A DNA stretch of 64,000 nt from positions 6,510,001 to 6,574,000 of the forward strand of contig NZ_CP107903.1 in assembly GCF_036013955.1 (NCBI RefSeq), given 5' to 3'. Numbering within the stretch: the stretch's first letter is position 1; the number at the start of each line of letters is the position of its first letter. This stretch comes from Streptomyces sp. NBC_00459 (GTDB taxonomy: Bacteria; Actinomycetota; Actinomycetes; Streptomycetales; Streptomycetaceae). Made by a program: the position numbers and the translations under genes. The notes under the pieces are model-generated. The model was not told where the DNA came from, ran no database searches, and saw nothing but the letters and a program-made list of their open reading frames with translations. Of this stretch, positions 8,417-16,614 are shown piece after piece.

Positions 8417-9030
8417 GCCGCATGATCAAGGTCCTGTTGGCGGAGGACCAGTCGATGGTCCGCGAGGCGCTGGCCGCGTTGCTCGGTCTGGAGTCCGACA
8501 TCGAGGTCGTGGTCCAAGTGGCGCGCGGCGACGAGGTGTTGCCGGCCGCGCGGTCCCACGCCGACCTGGACGTGGCCCTCCTGGACATCGAGATGCCGGG
8601 CGCCACGGGCATCGAGGCGGCGGCCCAGCTCCACCGGGAGTTCCCGTCCCTGAAGCTGGTCATTCTCACCACCTTCGGCCGCCCCGGCCACCTTCGCACC
8701 GCCATGGAGGCGGGCGCCGACGCCTTCCTGGTCAAGGACGCCCCGGCCGCCCAACTCGCGGAAGCGGTACGCAAGGTACTCGCCGGTGAGCGCGTCATCG
8801 ACCCGACGCTGGCGGCAGCCGCACTGGCGGACGGTGCCAACCCGCTGACGGACCGCGAACGAGAGGTCCTGCGCGCGGCAGCGGACGGCGCGACCAACGC
8901 GGAACTGGCGACGACGCTGCACCTCTCCCAGGGCACGGTCCGCAACTACCTGTCGACGGCCATCCAGAAACTGACGGCACGGAATCGGACGGAGGCCGTG
9001 CGGATAGCGAGGGAGAAGGGCTGGTTGTAG
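8413..9030 (+). CDS. NarL/DesR-type response regulator
   Basis: The protein starts at ATG 8413 and is 205 residues long. Its receiver domain has the acidic pair in LLAEDQSMVREAL, phospho-acceptor Asp58 in LLDIEMPG, a conserved Thr in LTTFG and Lys in LVKDAPA. The LuxR/NarL helix-turn-helix is at the C-terminus (LTDREREVLRAAADGATNAE, then LSQGTVRNYLSTAIQKL). It is expected to be phosphorylated by the preceding kinase and to control this same operon; no operator can be assigned from one site. It ends just before a convergent gene. Confidence 0.93.
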   Translation: MSRMIKVLLAEDQSMVREALAALLGLESDIEVVVQVARGDEVLPAARSHADLDVALLDIEMPGATGIEAAAQLHREFPSLKLVILTTFGRPGHLRTAMEAGADAFLVKDAPAAQLAEAVRKVLAGERVIDPTLAAAALADGANPLTDREREVLRAAADGATNAELATTLHLSQGTVRNYLSTAIQKLTARNRTEAVRIAREKGWL

Positions 9031-9037
9031 GAGGCTG

Positions 9038-9071
9038 CGGGGATGCGCAACTCACGGGGATGCACAACTCA
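9038..9071. repeat. Tandem 17-bp direct repeat between convergent genes
   Basis: Two adjacent copies (9038-9054 and 9055-9071) of a 17-base unit differ at one position. The second copy contains the stop codon of the minus-strand gene. This is the only spacer between the response regulator and the SirB1-like gene, and no terminator stem is visible. Confidence 0.7.
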
Positions 9072-9932
9072 GTTCAACCTGGCCCGAGCCGCCTTCGCCT
9101 GCCCCCGCATCCGCTCAGCCGCAGGCTGGTCAAACGTGGAGACAACCTCCGCATACCCCTCAAGCTCAGCCGCCCCGGCCAGGAACTCCCCCCTCCGCAC
9201 CAGCAACTGAGCCCGCTCGTAACGCAACCGAGCCGGATGCGAAGGCAGCAGCAATGCCAACTCCACCGCCCACAAGGACACTTCGGACCGCTCGGGCCGC
9301 GCCGCCCCCCACGCCCGGACATTGTTCAGTACCCGCAGCACCACATCCAGCGGATCCGCGGGCGCCAGCATCGACGGATCCAACGCCTCGCCCGTGGCCC
9401 CGGCGACCAGCAACTCCGCGTCGCCGCCGTCCAGCACCCGCCCCCCGTCGAAGGGATCTGCGAGCACCTGCTCGTCGACCGGACCGAACCCCACGACGAA
9501 GTGTCCGGGCAGCGCGACCCCGTACACCGGTGCCCCCGCCCGCCGGGCGACCTCCATCCACACCACGGAAAGCAGGATCGGCAACCCCCGCCGCCGTACC
9601 ACCACTTCGTGCAGCAGCGACGACTCCAGCCGCTGGTAGTCGGCGGGGCTGCCCCGGAACCCGTGGTTCTCGCCCAGGAGTTCGCGCATGGCCGTCGCCC
9701 AGGAACGCGGCCCGCCCGGCCGGAACGGCAACTGCCCGGCCAGCCGGTCGAGTTCCATCTGAACGCCGTCCATGCCCGCCTCGTCGAGCGCCCGGTCCGC
9801 GACCGCGCCCATCAGCAGACACAGCATCGTCAGATCGGGCCGCTCGGACCGGGCCTCGTCGGCGAACAGCCGCTGCAACTCCGCGGACCGGCCGGGCTCC
9901 GGAGGGTTCGGCAGGGGATGAGGGAAACGCAT
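9069..9932 (-). CDS. SirB1-like transglutaminase-core protein with TPR tail
   Basis: The 287-residue product is read from ATG 9932. The N-terminal half has the SirB1/transglutaminase-like pattern: a helical stretch with DYQRLESSLLHEVV, then RRGLPILLSVVWMEVARRAGA, VYGVALPGHFVVGFG and ADPFDGGRVL. The C-terminal part (VVLRVLNNVRAWG, then repeated helices) resembles a tetratricopeptide-like region. In many bacteria this family lies near hemK/prfA, but its biochemical role is not established. The Cys of true transglutaminases is not evident, so catalysis is doubtful. It is 17 bases downstream of the GNAT gene and probably cotranscribed with it. Confidence 0.82.
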   Translation of the reverse strand: MRFPHPLPNPPEPGRSAELQRLFADEARSERPDLTMLCLLMGAVADRALDEAGMDGVQMELDRLAGQLPFRPGGPRSWATAMRELLGENHGFRGSPADYQRLESSLLHEVVVRRRGLPILLSVVWMEVARRAGAPVYGVALPGHFVVGFGPVDEQVLADPFDGGRVLDGGDAELLVAGATGEALDPSMLAPADPLDVVLRVLNNVRAWGAARPERSEVSLWAVELALLLPSHPARLRYERAQLLVRRGEFLAGAAELEGYAEVVSTFDQPAAERMRGQAKAARARLN

Positions 9933-9949
9933 AACGGGCCCGTGCCCTC

Positions 9950-10948
9950 TCACACCGATCGATAGTGGTGGTAGGAGTGATGTGCTCCGAACCCCATCCT
10001 GGCGTACAGAGCCCGCGCTCCCGAGTTGTCGGCCTCCACCTGGAGCCAGGCGGCCGACGCCCCCTCCTCCAGCGCCCGCCCCGCCAACGCGGCCATGACG
10101 GCCGTCGCCAGCCCTCGCCGCCGCTGGGCGGGATCCACCTCGACGGCGCCGAAACCGGCCCAGCGCCCGTCCACGACACACCGCCCGATGGCGGCCGGCG
10201 GTTCGCCCCCGCCGCCGGGCACGGTCGCGAACCACACCGAAGGCCCGCTCCCCAGCACCGCCAGCGCCACGTCGCTCACTCCCTTGCGCTGATACCGCGA
10301 AAGCCAAGCCTCGTCGGCCTCCCGGGACAGCACCACCCCACCGGTGTCCCCCTGATCGGCGACGGGCGCCAGCCCGCCGACCCACAGCTCGGCCGTCACC
10401 TCACGCGTCCAGTCGCGCTCCTCCAGCTGCGCGCACAGCAGTTCCTGCGTGCCCTCGGCGCCGGTGGCGGTCTGGATGTAGGCGGGCAGCCCGCGCTCGG
10501 CGTACCAGCGCCGTACGGCGGTCAGCGCCTCGTCGAGCGGGAGGCCGGGGTCGCCGAGCGGCAGCACCGAGTTGGCCCTCCGGGTGAACCCGGAGGCCGC
10601 CCGCAGCTCCCACCCGCCCAGCCGCTCGCTCTCCACCGGCTGCCAGGACCGTGCGGAGACCCGCGCCAGTTCCTCGTACGAGGCGGCGGGACCACGGCGG
10701 CGGGCGGGGGCCGCCGGGACCACCTTGCCCGCCACCAGGGACGCTGCCGGGACCCGGACGCGCTCGCCGTCCCGCCGTGTGATCAGAAGCACACCGGCCT
10801 CTTCGTCCCATGATGTGAGAACACCGACCGTGTCGGTGAACCTCTCACTACCGGGTGCTTCTTCGTTCAGCCGTCGAACAGAGACACGTTTGCCCACGTC
10901 AGCGGCGGTGATGCGGACCTCCAGACGGCCGGCCGCAGAGATTTCCAC
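9950..10948 (-). CDS. GNAT-family N-acetyltransferase (CG3035-type N-acetylglutamate synthase-like)
   Basis: The product is 332 residues from GTG 10948; an AGGAGGGG box lies about 11 bases upstream. An N-terminal beta-rich domain (VGVLTSWDEEAGVLLITRRD) precedes a two-lobed acetyltransferase. The acetyl-CoA loop is in the C-terminal lobe: VEVDPAQRRRGLATAVMAAL, followed by AWLQVEADNSGARALYARMGF. The arrangement matches the actinobacterial protein annotated as a CG3035-like N-acetylglutamate synthase; whether it makes N-acetylglutamate here is not shown by the sequence. It is divergent from fdxA across about 140 bases. Confidence 0.85.
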   Translation of the reverse strand: MEISAAGRLEVRITAADVGKRVSVRRLNEEAPGSERFTDTVGVLTSWDEEAGVLLITRRDGERVRVPAASLVAGKVVPAAPARRRGPAASYEELARVSARSWQPVESERLGGWELRAASGFTRRANSVLPLGDPGLPLDEALTAVRRWYAERGLPAYIQTATGAEGTQELLCAQLEERDWTREVTAELWVGGLAPVADQGDTGGVVLSREADEAWLSRYQRKGVSDVALAVLGSGPSVWFATVPGGGGEPPAAIGRCVVDGRWAGFGAVEVDPAQRRRGLATAVMAALAGRALEEGASAAWLQVEADNSGARALYARMGFGAHHSYHHYRSV

Positions 10949-11089
10949 AGGTCAGTTCACCCCTCCTGTATGGATCATGCCCCGGAACGGAGATACTAGG
11001 TGCGGGCATCGACGACGCCGCGCTCCCGCGCGCCAGGTGGCGGAGCCTGAAGACGGCTCGCCAGCGCCCTATCGAGGAGGAACGACAGC

Positions 11090-11410
11090 GTGACCTACGT
11101 CATCGCGCAGCCTTGTGTCGACGTCAAGGACAAGGCGTGCATCGAGGAGTGCCCGGTCGACTGCATCTACGAGGGCTCCCGGTCCTTGTACATCCACCCG
11201 GACGAATGCGTCGACTGCGGAGCCTGTGAGCCGGTCTGCCCGGTCGAGGCGATCTTCTACGAGGACGACACTCCGGAGGAGTGGAAGGACTACTACAAGG
11301 CGAACGTCGAGTTCTTCGACGAACTCGGCTCGCCCGGCGGCGCCAGCAAGCTGGGACTGATCGAGCGCGATCACCCCTTCATCGCCGCGCTGCCGCCGCA
11401 GAACGGCTGA
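11090..11410 (+). CDS. fdxA: 7Fe ferredoxin ([3Fe-4S][4Fe-4S])
   Basis: The 106-residue ferredoxin starts at GTG 11090, with a strong GAGGAGG site at 11074-11080. The first cluster motif is C9-x7-C17-x3-C21-P and the second is CVDCGACEPVCP. This gives the seven-iron pattern of actinobacterial FdxA/FdxC, an electron carrier for cytochromes P450 and other oxidoreductases. The acidic C-terminal extension is normal for the family. A 19-bp perfect terminator separates it from dapC. The fdxA-dapC pairing is conserved in actinobacteria. Confidence 0.95.
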   Translation: MTYVIAQPCVDVKDKACIEECPVDCIYEGSRSLYIHPDECVDCGACEPVCPVEAIFYEDDTPEEWKDYYKANVEFFDELGSPGGASKLGLIERDHPFIAALPPQNG

Positions 11411-11432
11411 GAGCGGCCCGCACAGCCTGCGC

Positions 11433-11484
11433 CGCCTCGGTCCCGTACGGCCCGATCACTTGATCGCCGTACGGGACCGAGGCG
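11433..11484. terminator. Perfect 19-bp inverted repeat terminator after fdxA
   Basis: Arms 11433-11451 and 11466-11484 pair perfectly around a 14-base loop, followed by TTTGCC. It ends 57 bases before the dapC start, so dapC probably has its own promoter or depends on read-through. Confidence 0.85.
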
Positions 11485-11541
11485 TTTGCCGTACGCATGC
11501 AGGTACGCACGCACTTCGTACTTGAAAGTGAGCGAGATCCC

Positions 11542-12633
11542 GTGTCCGCAGTCTCCGACCGCCTCCCCACCTTCCCCTGGGACAAGCTGGAGCCGTACAA
11601 GAAGACGGCCGCCACGCACCCGGACGGCATCGTCGACCTGTCGGTCGGCACGCCGGTCGACCCGGTCCCCGAGCTGATCCAGAAAGCGCTGGTCGCCGCG
11701 GCCGACTCGCCGGGCTATCCGACGGTCTGGGGCACGCCGGAACTGCGCGACGCGCTCACCGCCTGGGTCGAACGGCGACTCGGCGCCCGGGGCATCACCC
11801 ACCACCACGTCCTGCCGATCGTCGGCTCCAAGGAACTGGTCGCCTGGCTCCCGACGCAGTTGGGCCTCGGCCCCGGCGACAGGGTCGCCTACCCGCGCCT
11901 GGCCTACCCGACGTACGAGGTGGGCGCCCGCCTGGCCCGCGCGGAGTACGAGGTCTACGACGACCCGACGGACCTGGACCCCACCGACCTGAAGCTGCTC
12001 TGGCTCAACTCGCCCTCGAACCCCACGGGCCGGGTGCTGAGCAAGGAGGAGCTGACCCGGACGGTCGCCTGGGCGCGCGAGCACGGCGTGCTGATCTTCT
12101 CCGACGAGTGCTACATCGAACTGGGCTGGGAGGCCGATCCGGTCTCCGTGCTCCACCCGGACGTGTGCGGTGGCTCGTACGAGGGGATCGTGTCCGTCCA
12201 CTCCCTCTCCAAGCGCTCCAACCTCGCCGGCTACCGCGCGGCCTTCCTCGCCGGTGACCCGGCGGTCCTCGGCCCGCTCCTGCAGATCCGCAAGCACGGC
12301 GGCATGATGACCTCGGCGCCCACCCAGGCGGCGGTCGTGGCCGCGCTCGGCGACGACACGCACGTGCGCGAGCAGCGCGAACGGTACGTGGCCCGTCGTA
12401 CGGCCCTGCGCGAGGCCCTGGAGCGGCACGGCTTCCGCATCGAGCACAGCGAGGCCAGCCTCTACCTGTGGGCCACCCGGGACGAGTCCTGCTGGGACAC
12501 CGTCGCCCACCTCGCCGACCTGGGCATCCTGGTCGCGCCGGGCGACTTCTACGGCACGGCGGGCGAGACCTTCGTCCGCGTGGCCCTGACGGCGACGGAC
12601 GAGCGGGTGGCGGCGGCGGTCGCCCGCCTGTAG
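11542..12633 (+). CDS. dapC: Succinyldiaminopimelate transaminase
   Basis: DapC transfers an amino group from glutamate to N-succinyl-2-amino-6-ketopimelate in the lysine/meso-diaminopimelate pathway. The 363-residue fold-type I aminotransferase begins at GTG 11542 (MSAVSDRLPTFPWDKL), which fits family N-termini better than the ATG 45 bases upstream. Visible features are the substrate-side SVGTPVDPVPE, WLNSPSNPTG, the PLP-stacking FSDECYIELG and the Schiff-base lysine near residue 224 in SLSKRSNLAGYRAAF. dapE lies about 2 kb downstream, consistent with dispersed but linked dap genes. The C-terminal half is complete; a convergent terminator follows. Confidence 0.93.
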   Translation: MSAVSDRLPTFPWDKLEPYKKTAATHPDGIVDLSVGTPVDPVPELIQKALVAAADSPGYPTVWGTPELRDALTAWVERRLGARGITHHHVLPIVGSKELVAWLPTQLGLGPGDRVAYPRLAYPTYEVGARLARAEYEVYDDPTDLDPTDLKLLWLNSPSNPTGRVLSKEELTRTVAWAREHGVLIFSDECYIELGWEADPVSVLHPDVCGGSYEGIVSVHSLSKRSNLAGYRAAFLAGDPAVLGPLLQIRKHGGMMTSAPTQAAVVAALGDDTHVREQRERYVARRTALREALERHGFRIEHSEASLYLWATRDESCWDTVAHLADLGILVAPGDFYGTAGETFVRVALTATDERVAAAVARL

Positions 12634-12664
12634 CTGGTACGACGGTCGACAGCGGCCGGTACGA

Positions 12665-12699
12665 CGGAGGGGCCCGGGGAAGATCCCCGGGCCCCTCCG
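12665..12699. terminator. Bidirectional terminator between dapC and secreted-protein gene
   Basis: A 16-bp perfect stem (12665-12680 with 12684-12699) closes a 3-base AGA loop. It lies between the converging stops at 12633 and 12726. Confidence 0.9.
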
Positions 12700-12725
12700 C
12701 CATCACCTGTTCACCGCTGCTCGGG

Positions 12726-13046
12726 TCAGCCCAGCGGCAGGCCCTGCAGGGGCAGCTGGCCGGCGCCCGGCAGGCCCTTGGTGGGGAGAGCGTCCGTGGG
12801 CAGGCCGCCCTTCGTCGCGGTCTTCGCGGTGTCGCCGAGGACGTCACCGCCGGCCGTCGTCGGCACGGCCTCCGTGACCGCGTCGACGTTCGCCGTGTCC
12901 AGGGCGGTCAGGCCGCCGAGGTTCGGGGTGGCGGGCAGCCCGGCGGGCGCCGCGCTGGCGGAGCCGGCCGCACCGACCCCGGCTGCCGCTCCCGCTGCGA
13001 CGAGCAGCGCTGCACGGGCGATCCGGCGGGTCAGGGGGAGGGACAT
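12726..13046 (-). CDS. Small secreted Ala/Gly/Leu-rich protein
   Basis: The 106-residue protein starts at ATG 13046. It has a clear Sec-type signal peptide: MSLPLTRRIARAALL, a hydrophobic core, then a likely AXA cleavage at ASA-AP near residue 33. The mature part is low complexity with repeated LP/GL motifs (GLPTDALPTKGLPGAGQLPL). No cysteines or enzymatic motifs are present. Short secreted proteins of this type are common in Streptomyces and are sometimes labelled ATP-binding in databases without visible support. The role is unknown; a promoter-like element lies upstream. Confidence 0.82.
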   Translation of the reverse strand: MSLPLTRRIARAALLVAAGAAAGVGAAGSASAAPAGLPATPNLGGLTALDTANVDAVTEAVPTTAGGDVLGDTAKTATKGGLPTDALPTKGLPGAGQLPLQGLPLG

Positions 13047-13150
13047 GATGCTCCTGAGTGTCGGTTGACTGTTGATCGTCCGGACTCGGACGCAGTGACT
13101 ACCGCTCGAAGGCCCCTGAAGGTTGCGGCGCCCCGACGTAAAGAGTTGGC

Positions 13151-13190
13151 AATGCGTCGCATTATCGGCTGCGGATAAAAACGGGCAAAG
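13151..13190 (-). promoter_or_regulatory. Probable promoter with overlapping palindrome
   Basis: On the minus strand a TTGCCC-like -35 and a GATAAT -10 are spaced by 16 bases. A perfect 13-base palindrome (AATGCG-T-CGCATT, 13151-13163) begins at the -10 and could be an operator for an unknown repressor of the secreted-protein gene. Confidence 0.5.
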
Positions 13191-13231
13191 GCCACCCGGT
13201 CCGAAAGTCGGGTGAATCCTTGTGGCCGGTG

Positions 13232-13256
13232 AGAACCCTTTGTTCGCAAGGGTTCT
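13232..13256 (-). terminator. Probable terminator of the lysozyme-like gene
   Basis: A perfect 9-bp stem (13232-13240 with 13248-13256) has a 7-base loop and lies about 110 bases beyond the minus-strand stop at 13366. The remainder of 13047-13365 holds only this stem and the promoter of the next gene. Confidence 0.65.
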
Positions 13257-13365
13257 GACGGACAGTGCGCGGATGTGGGGGCGACCCGGCGAAAACCTGC
13301 GCAGACTCCCGCCGGGACCCGTCAGGAGTAACCCTCCCGGGTGACGATCCGTACTCCTGCCCGTA

Positions 13366-14343
13366 CTACTGGGCGGTGACGATTCGGACCGCTTCCGTGC
13401 CCTTGTCCGTGACCTTCGCCGCCTCGACCGGGCGCCACTCGCTGTCGGTGTTGCCGGCCGTCCAGCGGCGCCCCGCGTACGAGACGTTCTCGATGTGCAG
13501 CGCGGAGGCGTTGGCCACCGCCCAGTGCGCCAGCTGCCAGCCGCGCTGACGAACTGTCGTCCCGGCGGCCGTGTCGGTGTCCGAGGGCACCGGAATCGTC
13601 ACGGTCCGCCGCTCGGCCGCCGTCGTCGCGTCGGGGGAGGGGGTGGGGGTGGCGGGGGACTTGAGGGTCACGGTGGCGCCGGCCGTGGTGAGCACCTCGC
13701 GGCCGAAGTCCCGTACGAGCGCTGCCCGTACGGCGTCCGGGCCGCCGGTCGGGGTGGCGCCCGGGCGCCCCTCACAGGTCAGGGTGGCCGCCGCGCGGCC
13801 GGTCAGAGCCGCCGCCAGCAGCGTGGCGTCCTGCTCGTGCTTCGCGTACGCCTGCGGATAGCCGCTGCGCTGCACGCGCTGTGCGGCCACGGTGAGGGGC
13901 AGGCGCGAATAGCCGGAGACCTTGACGAGATGGTCGTAGAACTCGCCCGCCGCGTAGGTCGGGTCCTGGATCTCCTTCGCCGTTCCCCAGCCCTGGGAGG
14001 GCCGTTGCTGGAACAGGCCCAGTGAATCCCGGTCGCCGTGGGCGATGTTGCGCAGCCCCGACTCCTGGAGAGCGGTCGCCAGCGCGATGGCCACGGCCCG
14101 CTCGGGCAATCCGCGCGCGGTACCGACCGCGGTGATCGTCGCCGCGTTGACCGCCTGCTCGGGGGTGAACTCGTACGTGGCTCCGTCGCCGCCCGCCGAG
14201 ACGACCTCGCAGGCCGGATCACCGGTGCCGCCGGTGACGTACTGCACCGCGAGATAACCCGCGACGGCGAGCAGGACCAGGAAGGACGCCCCGCGACGGA
14301 GGAGGCGGCCACGACGCGTCTGGGTGGGGGACGACTCCGGCAT
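13366..14343 (-). CDS. Membrane-anchored lysozyme/transglycosylase-like protein
   Basis: The 325-residue product starts at ATG 14343. A basic N-terminus (RRGRLLRRGA) is followed by one hydrophobic helix (SFLVLLAVAGYLAVQYV), so it is a signal-anchor or secreted protein. The core contains ALATALQESGLRNI, DSLGLFQQRPSQGWG and the VSGYSRLPLTVAAQRVQRSG segment, a pattern of goose-type or Slt-like lysozyme domains in which the Glu of QESG would be catalytic. The C-terminus is Pro/Thr-rich followed by a compact domain (GWQLAHWAVANASALHIE) common in resuscitation and resolution proteins that bind cell wall. The database label heavy-metal transporter sometimes given to this family has no visible basis. 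Confidence 0.8.
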   Translation of the reverse strand: MPESSPTQTRRGRLLRRGASFLVLLAVAGYLAVQYVTGGTGDPACEVVSAGGDGATYEFTPEQAVNAATITAVGTARGLPERAVAIALATALQESGLRNIAHGDRDSLGLFQQRPSQGWGTAKEIQDPTYAAGEFYDHLVKVSGYSRLPLTVAAQRVQRSGYPQAYAKHEQDATLLAAALTGRAAATLTCEGRPGATPTGGPDAVRAALVRDFGREVLTTAGATVTLKSPATPTPSPDATTAAERRTVTIPVPSDTDTAAGTTVRQRGWQLAHWAVANASALHIENVSYAGRRWTAGNTDSEWRPVEAAKVTDKGTEAVRIVTAQ

Positions 14344-14463
14344 CCGTACAAGGTACTGGAGAGTAGGGAGTGCGGCTTGCGTGTCGGGTGAGGAGAGGGG
14401 TCGGAAGAGGGTGAAAGGACGGTGTGCGATGACGCGGTGGGGCGGCGCGTTAGGGTCGTCGGC

Positions 14464-15543
14464 ATGGCCGATACCCCGCTTGACCTCACGTTGGACGCCG
14501 CTCGCCTGACCGCGTGGCTTGTCGACTTCCCCTCGGAGAGCGGTGGCGAGAAGCCGCTCGCGGATGCGATCGAGACGGCCCTGCGTGGACTGTCGCACCT
14601 CACCGTCGAGCGGTACGGCAACAACGTCGTCGCCCGGACGAACCTGGGCCGTGCGCAGCGCGTGATCCTGGCCGGCCACATCGACACGGTCCCGATCGCC
14701 GACAACGTGCCGTCGAGGCTGGACGACGACGGGGTCCTGTGGGGCTGCGGCACCTGCGACATGAAGTCGGGGGTCGCGGTGCAGCTGCGGATCGCGGCCA
14801 CGGTCCCGGAACCGAACAGGGACCTCACGTTCGTCTTCTACGACCAGGAAGAGGTCGCGGCCGAGCTGAACGGCCTCAAGCATGTGGCCGAGGCGCACCC
14901 GGAGTGGCTGGAGGGCGACTTCGCGGTACTGCTGGAGCCGTCCGACGGCCAGGTGGAGGGCGGCTGCCAGGGCACGCTGAGGGTGCTGCTGAAGACGACC
15001 GGCGAGCGGGCCCACTCGGCGCGCAGCTGGATGGGCTCCAACGCGATCCACGCGGCGGCCCCGATCCTGGCCAAGCTGGCCTCGTACAAGCCGCGTTACC
15101 CGGTCATCGACGGCCTGGAGTACCGGGAGGGCCTCAACGCGGTACGGATCGGGGGCGGAGTGGCGGGCAACGTCATCCCCGACGAGTGCGTGGTGACGGT
15201 CAACTTCCGCTACGCGCCCGACCGTTCGGAGGCCGAGGCCCTCGCGCACGTACGGGAGGTGTTCGCGGACTGCGGAGTCGCGGAGTTCGTCGTCGACGAC
15301 CACAGCGGCGCCGCCCTCCCGGGTCTCTCCCATCCCGCGGCGGCGGCCTTCATCGAGGCGGTGGGCGGCACCCCGATGCCCAAGTACGGCTGGACGGACG
15401 TGTCGCGCTTCAGCGCGCTCGGCATCCCGGCGGTCAACTACGGCCCGGGAAACCCCCACTTGGCGCACAAGCGGGACGAACGGGTGGAAACCGGGAAGAT
15501 TCTCTCGGGCGAGGAACGGCTGCGGGCCTGGCTGACGTCATGA
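14464..15543 (+). CDS. dapE: Succinyl-diaminopimelate desuccinylase
   Basis: DapE hydrolyses N-succinyl-LL-diaminopimelate to LL-diaminopimelate and succinate. The 359-residue M20-family protein starts at ATG 14464 (MADTPLDLTL). Metal and catalytic segments visible are LAGHIDTVP, CGTCDMKSG, YDQEEV and GWTDVSRFSALGIP, with the conserved C-terminal NYGPGNPHLAHKRDERV. The length is normal for the actinobacterial type. It is divergent from the lysozyme-like gene and sits upstream of the LOG-family gene, the same relative order as in mycobacteria. Confidence 0.94.
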   Translation: MADTPLDLTLDAARLTAWLVDFPSESGGEKPLADAIETALRGLSHLTVERYGNNVVARTNLGRAQRVILAGHIDTVPIADNVPSRLDDDGVLWGCGTCDMKSGVAVQLRIAATVPEPNRDLTFVFYDQEEVAAELNGLKHVAEAHPEWLEGDFAVLLEPSDGQVEGGCQGTLRVLLKTTGERAHSARSWMGSNAIHAAAPILAKLASYKPRYPVIDGLEYREGLNAVRIGGGVAGNVIPDECVVTVNFRYAPDRSEAEALAHVREVFADCGVAEFVVDDHSGAALPGLSHPAAAAFIEAVGGTPMPKYGWTDVSRFSALGIPAVNYGPGNPHLAHKRDERVETGKILSGEERLRAWLTS

Positions 15544-15657
15544 ACCGACACGGGGTCGCGGCGGCGCTTCACGGCGGACATGCTCACGTCCCCCGTCCGT
15601 AACCGGCGGAGATCTAGGCTGAGGTGGAACGACAGTAGGTGGAGGAAGGGAGCGGCC

Positions 15658-16416
15658 ATGGCTAACGGCAACCCCGAGGACAAGAAGCAGCCTCCGGAGG
15701 AGCAGCGGCTCGGGCCGGTGCTGCGCAGGCGCGATCAGGTCCAGGCGAGCACCACCGATCAGCGTCTCCTCGACGCGGGCGGCCCCTCCGACTGGGTCCA
15801 CACGGACCCGTGGCGGGTGCTGCGCATCCAGTCGGAGTTCATCGAGGGCTTCGGCACACTGGCCGAACTCCCGCCCGCGATCAGTGTGTTCGGCTCGGCG
15901 CGGACGAAGGCCGACTCACCGGAGTACGAGGCGGGCGTCCGTCTCGGCCGGGGCCTGGTGGAGGCCGGGTTCGCGGTGATCACGGGTGGCGGCCCAGGGG
16001 CGATGGAGGCGGCCAACAAGGGCGCTTGCGAGGCGAAGGGCGTCTCGGTGGGGCTGGGTATCGAGCTCCCCTTCGAGCAGGGGCTCAACCCCTACGTCGA
16101 CATCGGCCTGAACTTCCGCTACTTCTTCGTCCGCAAGATGATGTTCGTGAAGTACGCGCAGGGCTTCGTGGTCCTGCCCGGAGGCCTCGGCACCCTGGAC
16201 GAGCTCTTCGAGGCGCTGACCCTGGTCCAGACGCAGAAGGTCACGCGCTTCCCGATCGTCCTCTTCGGCAGCGAGTACTGGGGCGGCCTTGTCGACTGGC
16301 TGAAGAACACGCTGATCGCCCAGGGCAAGGCGTCGGAGAAGGACCTGATGCTGTTCCACGTCACGGACGACGTGGACGAGGCGGTGGCGTTGGTGTCGAA
16401 GGAGGCGGGGCGCTAA
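15658..16416 (+). CDS. LOG-family protein (TIGR00730 Rossmann fold)
   Basis: The 252-residue product starts at ATG 15658 behind GGAGG/GGGAG sequences. Family motifs are ISVFGSARTK, VITGGGPGAMEAANKGA and the PGGLGTLDELFEALT signature of LOG-type phosphoribohydrolases. These enzymes release free cytokinin bases from nucleoside monophosphates; bacterial members act on AMP-type substrates and the physiological role in Streptomyces is unclear. An N-terminal hydrophilic extension of about 60 residues distinguishes it from short LOG proteins and matches the mycobacterial Rv1205 neighbourhood type only loosely. Old databases call such proteins lysine decarboxylases, which is not supported. Confidence 0.9.
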   Translation: MANGNPEDKKQPPEEQRLGPVLRRRDQVQASTTDQRLLDAGGPSDWVHTDPWRVLRIQSEFIEGFGTLAELPPAISVFGSARTKADSPEYEAGVRLGRGLVEAGFAVITGGGPGAMEAANKGACEAKGVSVGLGIELPFEQGLNPYVDIGLNFRYFFVRKMMFVKYAQGFVVLPGGLGTLDELFEALTLVQTQKVTRFPIVLFGSEYWGGLVDWLKNTLIAQGKASEKDLMLFHVTDDVDEAVALVSKEAGR

Positions 16417-16500
16417 GCGCTTGGCTTGAGCGGACAGGTTCTCGCCGTGACTGGGGGCTGCCGCCCCCAGGCCCCCGCTTCGGCCCTGAAGGGGCCTCGT

Positions 16501-16549
16501 CCTCAAACGCCGGACGGGCTGAACAACTCAGCCCCTCCGGCGTTTGAGG
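16501..16549. terminator. Bidirectional terminator, CTCAAACGCCGG-type Streptomyces intergenic repeat
   Basis: Arms 16501-16522 and 16528-16549 pair over 22 bases with one mismatch. This CCTCAAACGCCGGA...inverted unit is a common dispersed intergenic element in Streptomyces genomes. It separates the LOG gene from the converging folP-like gene. Further short GC palindromes flank it (16450-16600). Confidence 0.85.
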
Positions 16550-16614
16550 AGCGGGGGTTCGGGGGCGGAGCCCCCGAGGATGGGACGGGTAGGGGCGGCG
16601 GGGGCGAGGAACTC

